A stretch of DNA of 64,000 bases, taken from positions 63,116 through 127,115 of the forward strand of contig VXAA01003854.1 in assembly GCA_013399115.1 (NCBI GenBank), in the 5' to 3' direction. The position numbers and the translations under genes are program-made. Shown here piece by piece: positions 35,085-48,453 of this stretch. Origin of the DNA: Anseranas semipalmata (lineage: Eukaryota; Chordata; Aves; Anseriformes; Anseranatidae). The notes beneath the pieces are model-generated. The model saw only the letters and a program-made list of their open reading frames with translations. It was not told the origin of the DNA and searched no databases. Position 1 is the stretch's first letter. Each line of letters opens with the position of its first letter.

Positions 35085-38000
35085 GGCAAAGAACAAATAG
35101 TAAAAAGGATCACAGGCAATATGTGATGCTAAGTTTTGTTTACCTTTCCGACATGAGAACATACTTATGCCACAATTACTTTCCAGAAAACTTAAGCTTG
35201 AGAAAGCCTCTGCAGCCCTAGTCAAACTGTACAGAAGGTGATGAGACACCATTCAGTGCAGTTACATGAAATTTTATTGTTGGCCTTTCTGAAGCAAAAA
35301 TGTCCTGCTAATAGCACTTGATGTTTAAAGGCTGGTTAGGAAGACTGAATCCTTTGTTTTATCATAATGTATATCTAATGTGACAGCTGCTATCTGATTT
35401 AAGGAGAACTGGAGAAACTCCAAAAATGGCAACAGAATTTAAAGTAAGGAATGACAGAAATTTTCAGCTTTTCAATTTTTTTTTTTTCTATTTCTTTCCC
35501 CAGTCAAAAAGTAGCATATAGTAGCTGCACACGGGCAGCAACACACTACTGAGAACTGCTAACCTGTGAACAGGGATCCGGCAAGAATGATGTTACTCAG
35601 CAGTGTGCTAATCACCTGACCATGGCAGTTAAAACACTGTCCCCAGCACAACAAAAGCATTGATTGCTAGCAGGCTATCACAGGGTGGGTTGGACTGTTC
35701 TGTTTCCAGCTGGAGGTTGTGCCAGAAAAAGCTAGTCTTACATTGTAAGAGTAATTTAAACAAGCAGCCTGCTTTGGTCAATATGACAATAATCTGAAAT
35801 AATGCAGGTGAAAAGCTAAAAATTGTCTTCCAAATGCAAGCACCCTCTGTTGAAAGCATGAAGTATGCACATGATCGTTGGGTTAGAGCAGGGAGCCAGC
35901 CTTCTGCCAGAGCTGGCATAGTAGTAGGATATTATTTGGATTCAAAAACTATGTTAGATAGGACAACAACATTGTCTTTATGACTCATTTTTGTCAGACT
36001 GGATTCAAAACTTATACCAACAAATTTGACATTTCATACTGCTCTGCAGAAAGCAAGTAAAATGAGTCCATGTTTTAAAACAGCAGGGAAGCTTCCAGTG
36101 CTACAATTAACTGGTAACATATGCCACTGCTGCCAAGAGGATTTTTAATCTCTTTAAACATTAATGTAGCATTTTTGCTTCTGTCGCAATAAGGCAGCCA
36201 TCTGTGTTTGAACCTGCTGGGAAACTAGGGATATGTTTACAGAAAGAGAAACAGAGAGAGGCAGGGAGGGAGGTAGACAGCCATGTTTCTAGACCCAGCA
36301 TCAAAGTAACAACTCAAACCTTTTAAAAAGTATTATTAAGGAGTCATATAGCAGTAGGAGGATTGTTCAAATGCTCGAAATGCTCAATTTAAAACTGTAC
36401 AAAAAAGTAACCCCCCAATTTAACACATATTCTCCTTATTTAACATACTTGTTTTTCTACCTGTGAGCAATTAATAAAGGATCTCATTAAAGACTGCTAT
36501 TTCCAGGAAAAGCCCAGTTCTACGACTCTGCAACAAACTTCTTATCCAATATCAAGCAACAATAAAAAGGTAGAGTTCTGTAAACCTTTTCAGCATTTGT
36601 CCCCAATTCTAAATTTCTGTAAGCACTGCATTCTAACATCAGGACCGATTTCACCAGAGTGTATCTTTCAAAGTGAATTTAACTCTCATGAAATAGGGGG
36701 CACTAAAAATTCTGTACCCAAGCTCATGTCCTATACTCACCTCTAAGGTCTGAGGCTACTCTGCAAAAATGTCACATCATCTGCACATCTTCTTCCTATC
36801 TGGACCTCCCTTTAGTCCTTCTCATTCTCCACCAGAACTAACATCCTGCCCTGGGCTTTAGCCTGGTTTCACAAGCGCCACATGGCAATCCCATCTGCCT
36901 GTCCTTTCCCCTCCTTCAGACCCCGGTAAGTTTGAAGCCTCTAGCCAATTTTACCTAAATATGAATTGCTTCAGAGAGAGCAATTCCTCTAGAACTGTCA
37001 TGAAATGGAAATGGAAAGAAAGCCACATCCCTCCACAGCAGGAAGGTCTTCAACCAGAACCAACCAGGCAATCGGGGCATGTAAGAGCTCAGAAACAAGC
37101 ACAGCCCCACTAAGTCTTCCTCAGCTGTTTAAGGAAAATGGGTAGAAGTGGGGATATTCTGGACCAGGGGGGACAGATGAAGGAGAGAAACATGAGTGCT
37201 GTGGGGGTTGTAGTAAAAAAGACAGCACTGGGACAATGCCACAAGAACTGGGCTCTGTTAGCCATGTTTTTCATTGAATTATTTTTTAGTAGGACTAATG
37301 CTCCCTGAGAACCACATACAAAATGCAAGATCACAGCTACTCTCTACAAACATATAAAAGGGTATGGATTCACCCATCTTGGGAAAATACCAGCTCAGCT
37401 TTTTTTCAGTCTTCACTCCTTGGGATGACAGCCCTTAAAACGTGAATCAGTCTCAGGAAAAGAAAACGAGCATGGGATTTGGCATAAGTAGAACACACTT
37501 CACTCAAAACCATGTCTGGAAAAAACATAGCAATTGATCTCTCTTGCTTCTGGGGAAGGTCCCAAAGCAGCTCACAGCTGCTCAGATGACTGCCCCTGGC
37601 TCTAGAGCCAATGTACCCTCAACACACAAGCCAGCTGGATCGTACCAGGGCCAGCTACCCAACTGAGCAACGCATGGGACAAGCAGCCACAAAAATAACT
37701 AGTTACAATGGCATGAAAACACCCCAAAGCAAAGATGAATTCCTGGTAAAACTCTGGTCCTGACACAGATTACTACAGTCTTTATCACTTCACAGAGTTA
37801 ATATTTTTAATATGGTGGGCTAAATTGTTAAGTGCTGACTTCCAACATCTTTTGATGAAGCTGCAGGTGCTCAGCAGTTTTAAAAACATAGCCACACAGA
37901 TTAGGGCCCATTTGTTTTTCCTGGCTACAGCAATTCAGGTGGGAGATTTTATAGAACTTAAGTATGCTTTTTGCTGCTGGGTTATTGCTGGTTGCTGTGG

Positions 38001-39524
38001 ATATATTGACTAATGGATGGAAAGGGGATACAGGAGCGGTCTATTGTGTTATTAAGAATCGTCAAGCAAGAGATAACCCCCCTTTTAAATGGATATGTGC
38101 ATAGGTTAAAATACTTCAGCATGGATTTAGACTCAACTGTATAAATCCTGGAGTGATATTTTTGGCTGCAGCTCCTAATTTAGTTTAAATGTAAAATGGC
38201 AATAAGTAGTAGTTATTTCTCACACAGACAATTAAGTATCTACTATTTATAAAATACCAAGTAGCACATAGACCTCTAAAATCTAGGAAAAAAATCTCAT
38301 ACTGATTATTTTTGTGATTTATTACATCCTATATATATATATATCTTATTACATCCCATACACTACCTAATGAAAGTAAACCTATATGAAAAGAATGACT
38401 TCCTTTCTTATGGATATAATACTTGTTTAGGTTTTATCTCTTTTTATTTAAAAATGGCCTATTTGGACACCTCTCTTAGGTTTGCTGAACCTGTAACTGG
38501 CACGCGTTTGTTTGGATCTTTATTATCTGTTGAACTCAACCACTAAAAGACGTGTAATGCTATGACAAACTGGTTAAGTTCTGACTAAAATTGTGAGCTG
38601 CTTGAGTTTGAAACACTACATACATAGCCAATGCAAGTATTTAAAGGTTCCCTATAATTTTTGCCATTATACTTTAAAACATATTTTATTGCAAACCAAC
38701 TGTCTAAAACCAAACCAAGGTAATCCCAACAGACAAAAATAATAGTAGCTGGACTAGTGAGAGAAACTGAGAAGATGGACAGCAAAATTTCTGACAATAA
38801 CAGTATTTATGAGCCACCTGCAAAGAAGCAGTGCAATTTATCTAGATGACTCATCACTAAATTTTTAAAACTATATTGTCTATCTGTTTTTTAATACTTG
38901 TGGTTCCAGACAGATTTTGGCTTTGAAATGACAAACTGTGATTGCATGGGACTTTTTGCTTTCTGCAAAAGATTTGAGATAAAGAATTTTTGTTCCAAAG
39001 CAATTTTTTGTTTTTATTTTTTTTTTTCATAAACTCTTGCAGAATTCTAACTTTCCACAATCTCTTGGTACAGAATCTTCCTGCATTACTACTCAGTGGC
39101 AAAGACAGGATAATGATCCTGCTCATGCTTGCGCATACACTCAGTTGTTAAACACATGAAGAGTTTGATCAAGCTATTCATATGTCCAAAGCCAAATATA
39201 CGTGTATATTTTTCCACACATAAATGGAAGGGTACTCTTCTGGTTAGCTAACTTTTCAAAAATGCCATTACTAGATATTTAGTTCAATGCATACCTGCAG
39301 GTGGTAAGTAACAGTAAACTAACATTAAAGTTTTGTGATTGATTAAGAATCACAAAAAATGACTTAGAGAAAAAATATTGATAATAAAAAGCCCAGCATG
39401 AAACCCACTGATAAAATAGTTACTAAAAGCTATTTGTTTTCAATAGTGTTCAAGAAAGAACTGATATTCATTCAAGGTGGAGGAGGGAGGACTAATAATA
39501 TTCTGTAATTTACTGAGGCAGTCC
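35085..39524. other. AT-rich non-coding DNA
   Basis: No gene recognised. A (TA)n run at 38330-38344 is flanked by ATTACATCC direct repeats (38321-38329 and 38348-38356). Several stretches (36720-37000, 37530-37680) are GC-neutral without recognisable content. Confidence 0.55.
38321..38356 (+). repeat. (TA)n run between direct repeats
   Basis: The TA alternation at 38330-38344 sits between two copies of ATTACATCC. The direct repeats could reflect a local duplication mediated by the microsatellite. Confidence 0.75.
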
Positions 39525-39770
39525 AGAGAGGTGGCTATTTTAGCACAGAAAGTAATCCGGCTGGTCAGGCATGACTTGTTCCTTTTCAACCCACGCTGAC
39601 TTGCCCCAGTCACCTTTTCCATCGTGTACCCGAAAACAGTTTCCATGAAGACTTTCTCCACGATCTTCTTCCGACCTGAGGTTAGGTTGACCAGGTCCAT
39701 AGTTCTCCACATCCTCCTCCTTATGTTCAGGCAGGACGGAATTAGCAAGTTTCAAACATTAAGATCATTT
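39525..39770 (-). mobile_element. CR1 LINE fragment, start of the reverse-transcriptase domain, frameshifted
   Basis: Two overlapping minus-strand frames together follow the CR1 ORF2 segment that opens the reverse-transcriptase domain. Upstream, one frame reads KEEDVENYGP, matching the family's KKEDxGNYRPVSLTS block. After a frameshift near 39700, the other frame reads MDLVNLTSGRKKIVEKVFME, then TGASQRGLKRNKSCLTSRIT, then FCAKIATSLD. This parallels the family's LTSVPGKIMEQILLE, DSQHGFTKGKSCLTNLVAFYD and VTASVD. The family's next block (YLDFSKAFD, with the first catalytic Asp) is absent, so the copy breaks off at about 39530. It is a dead 5'- and 3'-truncated fragment, part of ordinary avian repeat content. 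Confidence 0.8.
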
Positions 39771-41388
39771 CTGATGGCAGGAAAAAAAGATCTCTGCCAG
39801 GTGCCAGTGAAGGTTGTCAAATATAAACCAACACAATTGTTGGCAGTATAGTAAACTTGCTTAAATTATTATTTTTTTTCTTTTTGAATTTTTCCGCCTT
39901 GACGAAACTGACCTCCCTTTGGTTGGGAATGTCAACAGAAATGTTAAATAAATCAGCATGTCAGCTTTTTAAAGGTGCAAAAATAAATTTAAACATGAAA
40001 ATTTGGACTCAACAACTTGCTAATAAGTTGCTCACCTTTTATAGAACAGCATGTTACAGGTGTTCATAACTACCCTCCCTGAAGGCCAGTCTCAGCTGCA
40101 TTGTTTTATCTCAACTAAATCTGAGTTACTTGATAATTTGACAAATTAAGTCAAATAATTTTTAATACTGTCTACTTTATAAACTGTTAAATATAACTCT
40201 GAATACCTATTTTGTTGAGAAAACAGCTTTCATATTATTTCTTAGAAGGATAACAAAGGATATGTCTATTGGCACGTGATCTGTTCCAGTTCACTTTTAC
40301 TTTGTCTCAGTCAATATAGGAAGCTTATCCTGGGTGCAAATCAACATGGTTCACACAGCCCAGACAGTCTTTATTGTAATAATAATTCAGAAGCAGAATC
40401 AAGATTTTTGAACACATTTATCTATGGAGTTAACCACCTCTGGTTAATTTTTTTTTAAATATCTTCATTCCACTTGCTGAGCTAAAACACCGTGTACAGT
40501 TCTCACGTTAGTTGGGACAAGGCTCACTTCTTCATTTAAATGGGCTTCTACACTTAGAGGGGCTGATTTAGGAGAGCCACATTTAATGGGTATACTTGTT
40601 AAACACAATCATGAGTATAATTGTGTGAACATATTGAAATGATTCAAGATACAGTTCCTATTCATTTTTATGCCAGAACTCTATCAGACTTGAATGAGTA
40701 CAAGACAAAACCATTATTCTGCTCCTTGCTCCAGCACTGGAAAGCTGAACTGCAGCACCACGCTTCTCAGACATAAGCATGTCAGATTCATTGTCTTTAT
40801 ATTAGTACTCTAGTTTATTTTAATTGCTTACCATTACATTGAATTTAACTGGAAAAAAAAGAAGGGCATACATTCATTAGTCAAATAATTGTATCTCAAA
40901 AGAAACTCTGCTAAGAGTTAGTCTTACTCAAAAACTCACACTAGGAAACAAAAATATATGAAAGCTAGCATTGTACCTAGAGGTCTGCTGTTCTGCCTCC
41001 ATGCATGGTGCCAGGAAGCCATAAGACAACTGAAACACATGATGTGTTCACTTCCAGAACATTCACTTGTTTATAACAGGTATTCAAAGGTGCTCTTGTG
41101 TACATACAATAATATTAACATGCCTTCTACCATTGCCTAATGGTGATTTAAACAGAAAATCTGTATCTCTATTAGTGAAACCATACAATCAGTACAGTGA
41201 TAACAACAAATAGTAAGTACATAGGCAATTAAATGTTCTCACTGCAAGTAAAGCAGAAGAAGTATGACTGAATATAAGCTGCAATTAGAAATGCAAAATG
41301 AGTATAACTGAATGGGCCAACAGCTGTTCTCAAACTCTTTTTTTTTTTTTATTTTGAGGATTATCAGTAAATAACTGCAGTGTATGTA

Positions 41389-41404
41389 ATATATATATAT
41401 AATA
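41389..41404 (+). repeat. (AT)n run
   Basis: Short uninterrupted AT alternation after GTATGT. Confidence 0.85.
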
Positions 41405-42040
41405 TACCCCAAAAATAATCTATACTATTCTTAACTAATCAAATAGCACCAATATATTCCAGAAATTAGAACCGTAAATGAGATGCTACTCAGATTTTTG
41501 GAAGGTTTGGGTTAGTAATGGGTAGTACAAACCTGTATCCAGAGGCTGACTATGAACTACTGAAATTTCTAGAATTTTTGACTGAGAATAACATTATTCT
41601 TAGTTACAACAATTATTCCTGGAAGGCAACTACCACTGAAGGTGATTTCACAAGATTTTAACATTTCTGATCAAAATATAAGATGACAGTGCTACTACAT
41701 GAACTGTTCAAGAGCAGCCCCAGACTCAACCTCTTCTAAACTCACCAAACCTTCTGAACTTACCTTTAATTACAAGATGTTGGTAGTTTAAAATTTTAAC
41801 TGATGGAACAAAGGTGTTGTTAACACAAAAATGACAGTAGTAAAGAGGAAACAGAAGAAGTGGTTCCCATGAGCTGTGTTAGGATGGAGTAAGTGAATTT
41901 ACCTTAGGGAAGATAAAGCTAATTCCAGGTATAAAGACTCCAGAACCACAGAGGAGCCTGAGACAAAAAGGAGAAGCAAAACTAAAGACACAGTGGCAGG
42001 AAATACAAAGATGCACTCTGATTAGAAGGAGATTTTACTT

Positions 42041-42056
42041 AAAAAAAAAAAAAAAA
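42041..42056 (+). repeat. Poly-A (A16)
   Basis: Uninterrupted A16 after GATTTTACTT. Confidence 0.9.
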
Positions 42057-42251
42057 GATAAAAACAGGATTTGTCAGACTTAATGAGTAAGTTGGATCAC
42101 CCAAGCAGACTTCTGTAGAACAGTTATTTACTATGAAAGTGCTTTTATGATTACAAGCAGTCTTAGAATGCACAAAACAGACTTGTTTGAACAATGAAAT
42201 AATTAATGTGGACAAACTCCTCAAGTATTAGCTAGAAAATATGGAATGAAC

Positions 42252-42312
42252 AGTAGAGACTCAGTGCACTTGTCTTGAAAGCCAGACTGCATAGCTGAGT
42301 GCTCGAATCCAT
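42252..42312 (+). mobile_element. Possible MIR-like SINE tRNA-derived segment
   Basis: CAGTAGAGACTCAGTGCACT, TGTCTTGAAAGCCAGACTGC and ATAGCTGAGTGCTCGAATCC follow the order of the MIR 5' half: AGTGGTTAAGAGCACGGACT, CTGGAGCCAGACTGC, then GGGTTCGAATCC. The last block is the RNA polymerase III B-box region. The downstream core is not recognisable. It is probably an old fragment, though the match depends on two blocks of 11-13 bases. Confidence 0.35.
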
Positions 42313-42539
42313 GTCAAGAAGCCAGAAGGTCTACATATGAATTGAGATTACAGAAGCCTACGTTGGAATTTTTTTTTTCTCTCTCTCTCCACTTAATTTT
42401 TGGTAAACACTGCTTTCCAAAAACTAGTACTGTTGTTTCAAATATTAATTACTGATCTTCTGATTGGAAGTTTATTAGTGCCATCATGCAGGACATGTTA
42501 GTTACCATCATGCAGTTAACCACTACAAACACTATGTTC

Positions 42540-43190
42540 AAAATCATGTCATGACCAAATTCGAAGTCCATTTTTTCTGTTATCGGTTCTTTACCATCAT
42601 TGAAACTTCCCTTACACACAAATCAAACTTATTTTCTCTCTCTCAGTCAATTTCCATCCACAATAAAAATCAATTCTCAGTCATTTTGTCCTCCACAAAG
42701 TCAATTCTCCTCATGCTGACATACATATTCAAATACCTCCCTCTGTAACTCAACACTATTTAGTGCATGCACCATCAGCATCAATTCAACCCACAATCAA
42801 GTCTTCATGAATTTATTTGGCTTACCCTCAGCTAAACAAAATTAATCCCCATCCAAACTTTCTCGATCAATTTTCTCATACTGAAATTTGTTTCTCCTCA
42901 CCGGTCATCCTGTTTAGCCCTCAATTACACCAAAATGAATTTCAACCCTGACTTCTGCCCTTCAGAAGCTCTGGTCTCTCCTACTAGCAGGTCCCTTTCA
43001 AGTTTTTATTCCAATTTGCCTTTTCTTATTCCTTGTTCCCAACTGGAACAAGTCCTGGAATGCATATTCCTTTCTCCTCCCCCTTTTCTTTACACCTCTG
43101 TCTCAGGTCTCTCACACCTTATTCGTTCCCAATTCAGCCCTTGCTGATGTTCATACATCTGTTCTTCTCCACTGTGGCTTCTTGACCCCT
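42540..43190 (+). repeat. Pyrimidine-biased, G-poor tract with recurrent TCAATT
   Basis: Over about 650 bases the plus strand is strikingly poor in G and rich in C and T. TCAATT recurs at 42647, 42670, 42701, 42781, 42867 and 42921, usually followed by C/T-rich sequence such as CTCC or TCTC. Similar phrases (TCATTTTGTCCTCC, TCAATTCTCCTCATG, TCAATTTTCTCATAC) suggest a badly decayed tandem repeat or an element with strong strand asymmetry. Spacing is irregular (23, 31, 80, 86 and 54 bases). The short open frames inside are Ser/Pro/Leu-rich products of this bias. Confidence 0.45.
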
Positions 43191-46100
43191 CATTAAATAT
43201 CCACTAGTCCTCCTTTTTCTTATAGCACCTAGTTTTGTTTCACAGGGTGTAGATTTTACCACTTTGATTCCATTAGTGGCTGAAGCCTGGACTGAGTTCT
43301 GCTGAAGCATTAATGGCCTCTTCTTGACACGTAGGAAGAATACAAATCAGTCCCTCTTAAGAAATAATTTCAGCAGCAGATCCTAATAGCAGTATCACCT
43401 CTATACATGAGACTGTACAGTTCTGGCAAGCGGAGCAAGAGTAGCTATGCTTCACTTCCATGGAATTGCAGAAGGCCTGCTATAGGCAACAATTTGGGAA
43501 AACATTTTCAGCTTTAGAAGACCTTTGAATATTCCCTGAAAACCCTTAAAGAGCTTTTTATTTGCTGTCGGAACATGATAGGATATGGTGGCTTAGAAAG
43601 AAAATTTTCAAATGTACATATTATATGTCTGTAAAACAGTCTCTAAGAGTCAGCAAATAACCTCTTTACAGACAGCATATTTTTCTCCACATACACTTAG
43701 CAAAATCCCATTTCATTTTTTTATGTTTCAGCTATGAAGAAAATATAGGAAATGTCTTCATAGTGGTATCTTTTTTGTACTGATTATTACTATCTTGGTG
43801 AGTTATTTCATAACATAAGTGGTGACAAAATAAAATGAAAAAGGATACATCATGGAGCTACATGGAGCTTGATCACATGGAGTTTTAAGCTTATTCATGT
43901 ACAAGAAAGCATTTTCTTTAGAACTTTGGGATGTTCTTGATATATGTGCATCTTTTCCTTCCCCCTGCCCCCCAACACTGATATAGTAGTTTCACCAACT
44001 TTAGTGAAATATAAGTTCAAATACTTCATTGGATCAAGGAATTAATTCTGCCTCTTCCTTTACTTCTCTTTTGTTTATTCATTTATTTTGCTCAAGGTGC
44101 TAGTACTTTCTTACATACCGATCTTTTGAGATTTGAATTCATAGTTCTCAGAAGCATAGCCCAGTTGGTTCAAATTGTCACAATTCCATTAGCTATCTTC
44201 TCCGAACATCTCGGACCCAACCCTTTCCTCTAACAAATATTTGTGGGATGTCATTTTTTTAAAATGTTTTACAGATGGACTCTGAAGAAAACCCACCCAC
44301 ACATCATATGTCTCTCATGGTGTTTTAATACCTTTTTGTGGATTTTTTTCCAGTCTTTTCTGATTACATTTTGAGAATAATTATTTTATAGCTCAAGAAG
44401 AAGGAAAAACGAAAACATAAGCAAATATTCTAAATAATACCCAACCAGAGTTTCAGCATCATTCAACTTTTGAGTAAGACTTCAGCTGGAGTTTGATAGG
44501 TATGATGCAGAAAAAAAAAAAAAGAGATCAATATTCAAGTTTTGGTGTGAAGTATTAGATGTCATATCCAGAATATCTAAAATAAATTACATGGTTTTAT
44601 GACATTCACCTTGAACTTTATTTTAATGCATAATCGTGGAAGTCCAGCAACTACAGTGGCTAGACTGTGTTAACAGACTTGTAATGTGCTCATGTAATGT
44701 GCCACAGATTTTTTTTGAGAATTGCATAATGATGCCTATCATGGAATTACACTTACATCTCATTTACTTCCACAATCTTGATCTATTTAATACATAACTT
44801 CAGAAGACTTTGATCTTTGTAGCAGAATAAGCAAAGGGCTGTGTTTAACCTTTACTTTTTTCCCAAAATAAAATTAACGATAATTTAGGAGAAAGTAATT
44901 TTATTCATTAATGATTGTCTTCAGTTATTGCCTTTTCCAGCATATTAAAAACTGGAATACTACTTAAGTGTTATGTTTCTAATTAAACTCACTGCGAAAA
45001 AAGGGGAAATCTTTCAGCAATCATCGTAGGTAAAAACAGCAAAACAAAACAATTATTTTGTTGGCAAAGAATAAGTCATGGCTGACTGCTTTCCTGGAAA
45101 CCTAGTGTATGAGGGTTCCAGTTCCATCCTCTTTAGAAATGTATTAGTACCTATTGTTTTAGCACCAGGTGCACATGTTTGTCTACAAATTATTTTCCTT
45201 CTGAAGGCCAAAGAACAAAAGCCAAAAACCTCTAAACTGGAAAATAACCTCATCCAAACTCATATAGAGGAAATCCAACACTCTTAGCTATATCATTGCA
45301 AAAAAATGAAAACAACGCAAAGAAACTGCTGTGTGTGTGTTATAGAGAGAAAAAGGACAATATTTACTCAAGAAAACTAACGCAGCCTCTCTGAGAGATT
45401 AGGGAAAGAAATGTTCTTTTCCTTCACAGCAGGCCAGTATGAGTCTCATAAGCCATGCTGCCAAGGGGACAGAGACGTAAGGGACACTCCCTTCTGGCAG
45501 CAGGTCCACTGGGGAAAACTGCGAAGCTCAGCGTGACACTGCAGCTGCCAGCACCAAGGGGGACATTCTCACTGCACCGAGAGGCCTCACAAAAGCTGAT
45601 GCAGCCCTGCGTGTTCTCAACCACTGTCTTTAATGACTTGAAGTGAGGTATCTTCTGTCTCACACTGCAACTTCTGAATATGTTACTTCTTTAATTTGGG
45701 ATACATCTGGTTACCCATTTTCTTCTCGAGTACCAAGCTTAGTGTCATCTTTGATTACAGTAACAGTTTGATCTAATCATGTAGCAATAAGACAAAAATC
45801 TGAAGTTTATTTTATCACTCATTCTATTACATCCTGTACAGTCAGAACGACAAACTTCTTGCATGCAGTGACTGCAAGCGTGCTCACAATGGAAACTTAC
45901 ATAACGCTTTGGTTTTGGTTTTGTCATGTTCTTTTTTTTTTTTTTCCTCCAAAGATTTGGTTGAAAGACTGCACAACTGAAGTGCTGTACCAATGTCAAA
46001 AATATGAGATTCATAGGATGAAATAGATTAACAGAATGGCTCTAGGAAAAGTGAAAATACTTTAAATTCTATAGGAAATTTTCATAAGATCTTGCTCCTG

Positions 46101-48453
46101 TAATTCTAATTGAATAAATCCTTCCAACTCTTTTTGGTTATGGTGTAATGATGAGCATCAGACACAATGATCTGAAGCAATTTTGGAAAACATCACACAG
46201 AAAACCTACAGCAGATCTTCTTTCCCCTAAGTATTTAAAGTCAGAAGCTATAGAGAAGCCCACTGAAGTATTGCCATGGGCAAAAAGAGGCTTTAGAAGT
46301 GGAATGGTTTCATTTTCTTTTTTACCCATCCTGATTCAGTTTGTCACCAGTCACTCACCACACAGGGCCATCTCTCCCATGAAGAACCTCTGAGCTCCTT
46401 CTCCTTCCATGATGAGTCCCATCTGAATCTCCAGAAGGTAGTCTTAGGTGGGTCTGTGGGTAAAACATGTGGATATTTACTCTGCCTGTGCTTTGAACCA
46501 CCTCTCTATACAGGGATTAATGATGCAGATGAAGAAAAGGTAATGAAAGTCACAGCAAGTAGGCCCACAGTCAGGCAGTCACTTCCTTTAAAGGTTCACC
46601 TCTGGGCTTCCATGAGTCAGTGAACCTTAGCTGGCAATAATAAGGAATGTTTTTCTTCAGTTGTACGTTAAACAGCAAATAACACTAGGAAATGCTTTTT
46701 GCCTTCCTAAGTGAAATGATTTTGTGAAAAAAAAAAGATGAATGCAGAAAAAGGTAGGCTCAAAAAATGGCTGGTACTTGCTGGTTTTTGGAAGGAGGAA
46801 ACACGAGAGCAGGGGAACACTGCAAACTCACCTGAAGTGCTGCAGCAGAAAGCATGACATGAAAGCCAAAGCAATTAAGCGTGTGTGAACTGCTGCGAGC
46901 AGGGAGGATGCAAATTAATCACCTGTATATTTTGACTTTCCAATTTTTCCAGGAACATTGGGAACACCAGTTCTGGGGGTGGCAGAACAGCTCAGTCTAG
47001 GAACACAGATGGGAGTAGAGGGGAGACAGAAACATAGCTCTCTGCATTTAGAGGGGGCACCGGGGCAGAGACCACAGAGACTGGCAATTCCCAGTTCTTT
47101 TCCAGAGGCCATTTCTATTCAGCTCGAGAATTAGCTTCTGCTACAGTCATCACCTCTATAGAGATATAAAATCTGTACTTGTATACCTGTACTACAATCT
47201 TCTCTTAAATATTTCCTTTAGACTTAGGAAACAAATTTACTTTTTTCCTAATTAGGGATTGTAACCAGGCCAATATGTGTTATTTTCAGCCGTTTTCAGT
47301 GTTACATTTTTCTCTCTTAATATTTGTTTTCAGGTATGACTGTTGGCTCGATTTTCCAGCGCTCAAAGAAGTGTGGAAATTTCATATTCCATTCAGCTCT
47401 TTCTCATGAGATATGAAAAGAGTATTCATAGAAAGCAGTTGTATTTGGATTTAACATTGTTAGCATTTCCTCTCATGAGGGATATTAAATAATTTCATGC
47501 ACAACTGCTCAAAATATTTTTTAAACTTCTGTAAACATAAGATTGCCAAAATCTAACATATGTTATGTGGTATTTAATCCTCAAGAGGAACTGAAGGAAC
47601 AAAACACTTCTGCTAAAGTAATTAATAAGCACCAATACAGATACCTAGAAGCTGTTCCATCAAAATGAATCATATCCTCCTGTAAGTCACACCCAATATT
47701 TAGCAGTCTAAAAAAGAAAATTCAATACAGAAGAATGCTGGCTAAAACGAGTGCTGAAATCTTATGTATCGAGATCAAATCACCAAAGCTGTGCTACCTT
47801 CTGGTGCTCCTGAATTAGGAAAAATAGGGAAGTTATTTGTAGAAAATTAATTTTGCCTATGAGAAATCTGTTTTGGCACAGCATATGAATCCTGTGGGGA
47901 CTGGCGATTAAGGTTAAAGTGTATGCTAATGAATTATTGAAAGTAAATTAAAAACCAGGAGAGTTCCCTAACTCCATTACATTTGTAAAGATATTTTTAG
48001 TTGCCACTTACAGAACTGACAGATAAGTCTTACTCTTCATTTTACTGCAATTTAAGGTAAACAAGATTTGCTGTTAAGTGAACTTGATTATAATACTTTG
48101 TAACTGTGATAATACTTCACGTATTTTGTCCTAATATTTATTAAGCAAAAATCAAAACAACAATAGTGAAGTCAGTGGATTAAGCACAAGTGATGTGTGA
48201 GGCTTCTTTATCAACACAGACTCCCTAGGGTGTAACAGAAAGGCTCTAAGTTCTTATCAGCTTGGTGGAAAAGCTGTTGACTCTAGTCACTGGGCAGCGC
48301 TGCTTGGTGAGGGCTACAGGAAAATGCTTCCAGCTCAGGATCCACAGCCTCAAAGCTGCTCCTTCCAGTCCTTGCCCTGCAATGCACTGGTAGTATTTAC
48401 TCTATAAAACATTCGCGAAGATGCTGTCCGTGTTAGCAAAAATGTCCTCTTGC
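43191..48453. other. AT-rich non-coding DNA
   Basis: No gene recognised. Contents are a threefold (A)CATGGAG(CT) repeat at 43851-43882, T14 at 45932-45945 and a GC-richer stretch at 45425-45650 bounded by splice-like signals. Another GC-neutral stretch at 46915-47110 carries no recognisable product. Confidence 0.55.
43851..43882 (+). repeat. 10-bp tandem-like repeat, about three copies of CATGGAGCT
   Basis: CATGGAGCTA at 43851, CATGGAGCTT at 43861 and CATGGAG at 43876 after a GATCA insertion. Confidence 0.8.

Larger units (their letters stand above)
39771..42251. other. AT-rich non-coding DNA
   Basis: No gene recognised. Poly-T lies at 41339-41350, an (AT)n run at 41389-41404 and A16 at 42041-42056. 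I see nothing else distinctive. Confidence 0.55.
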
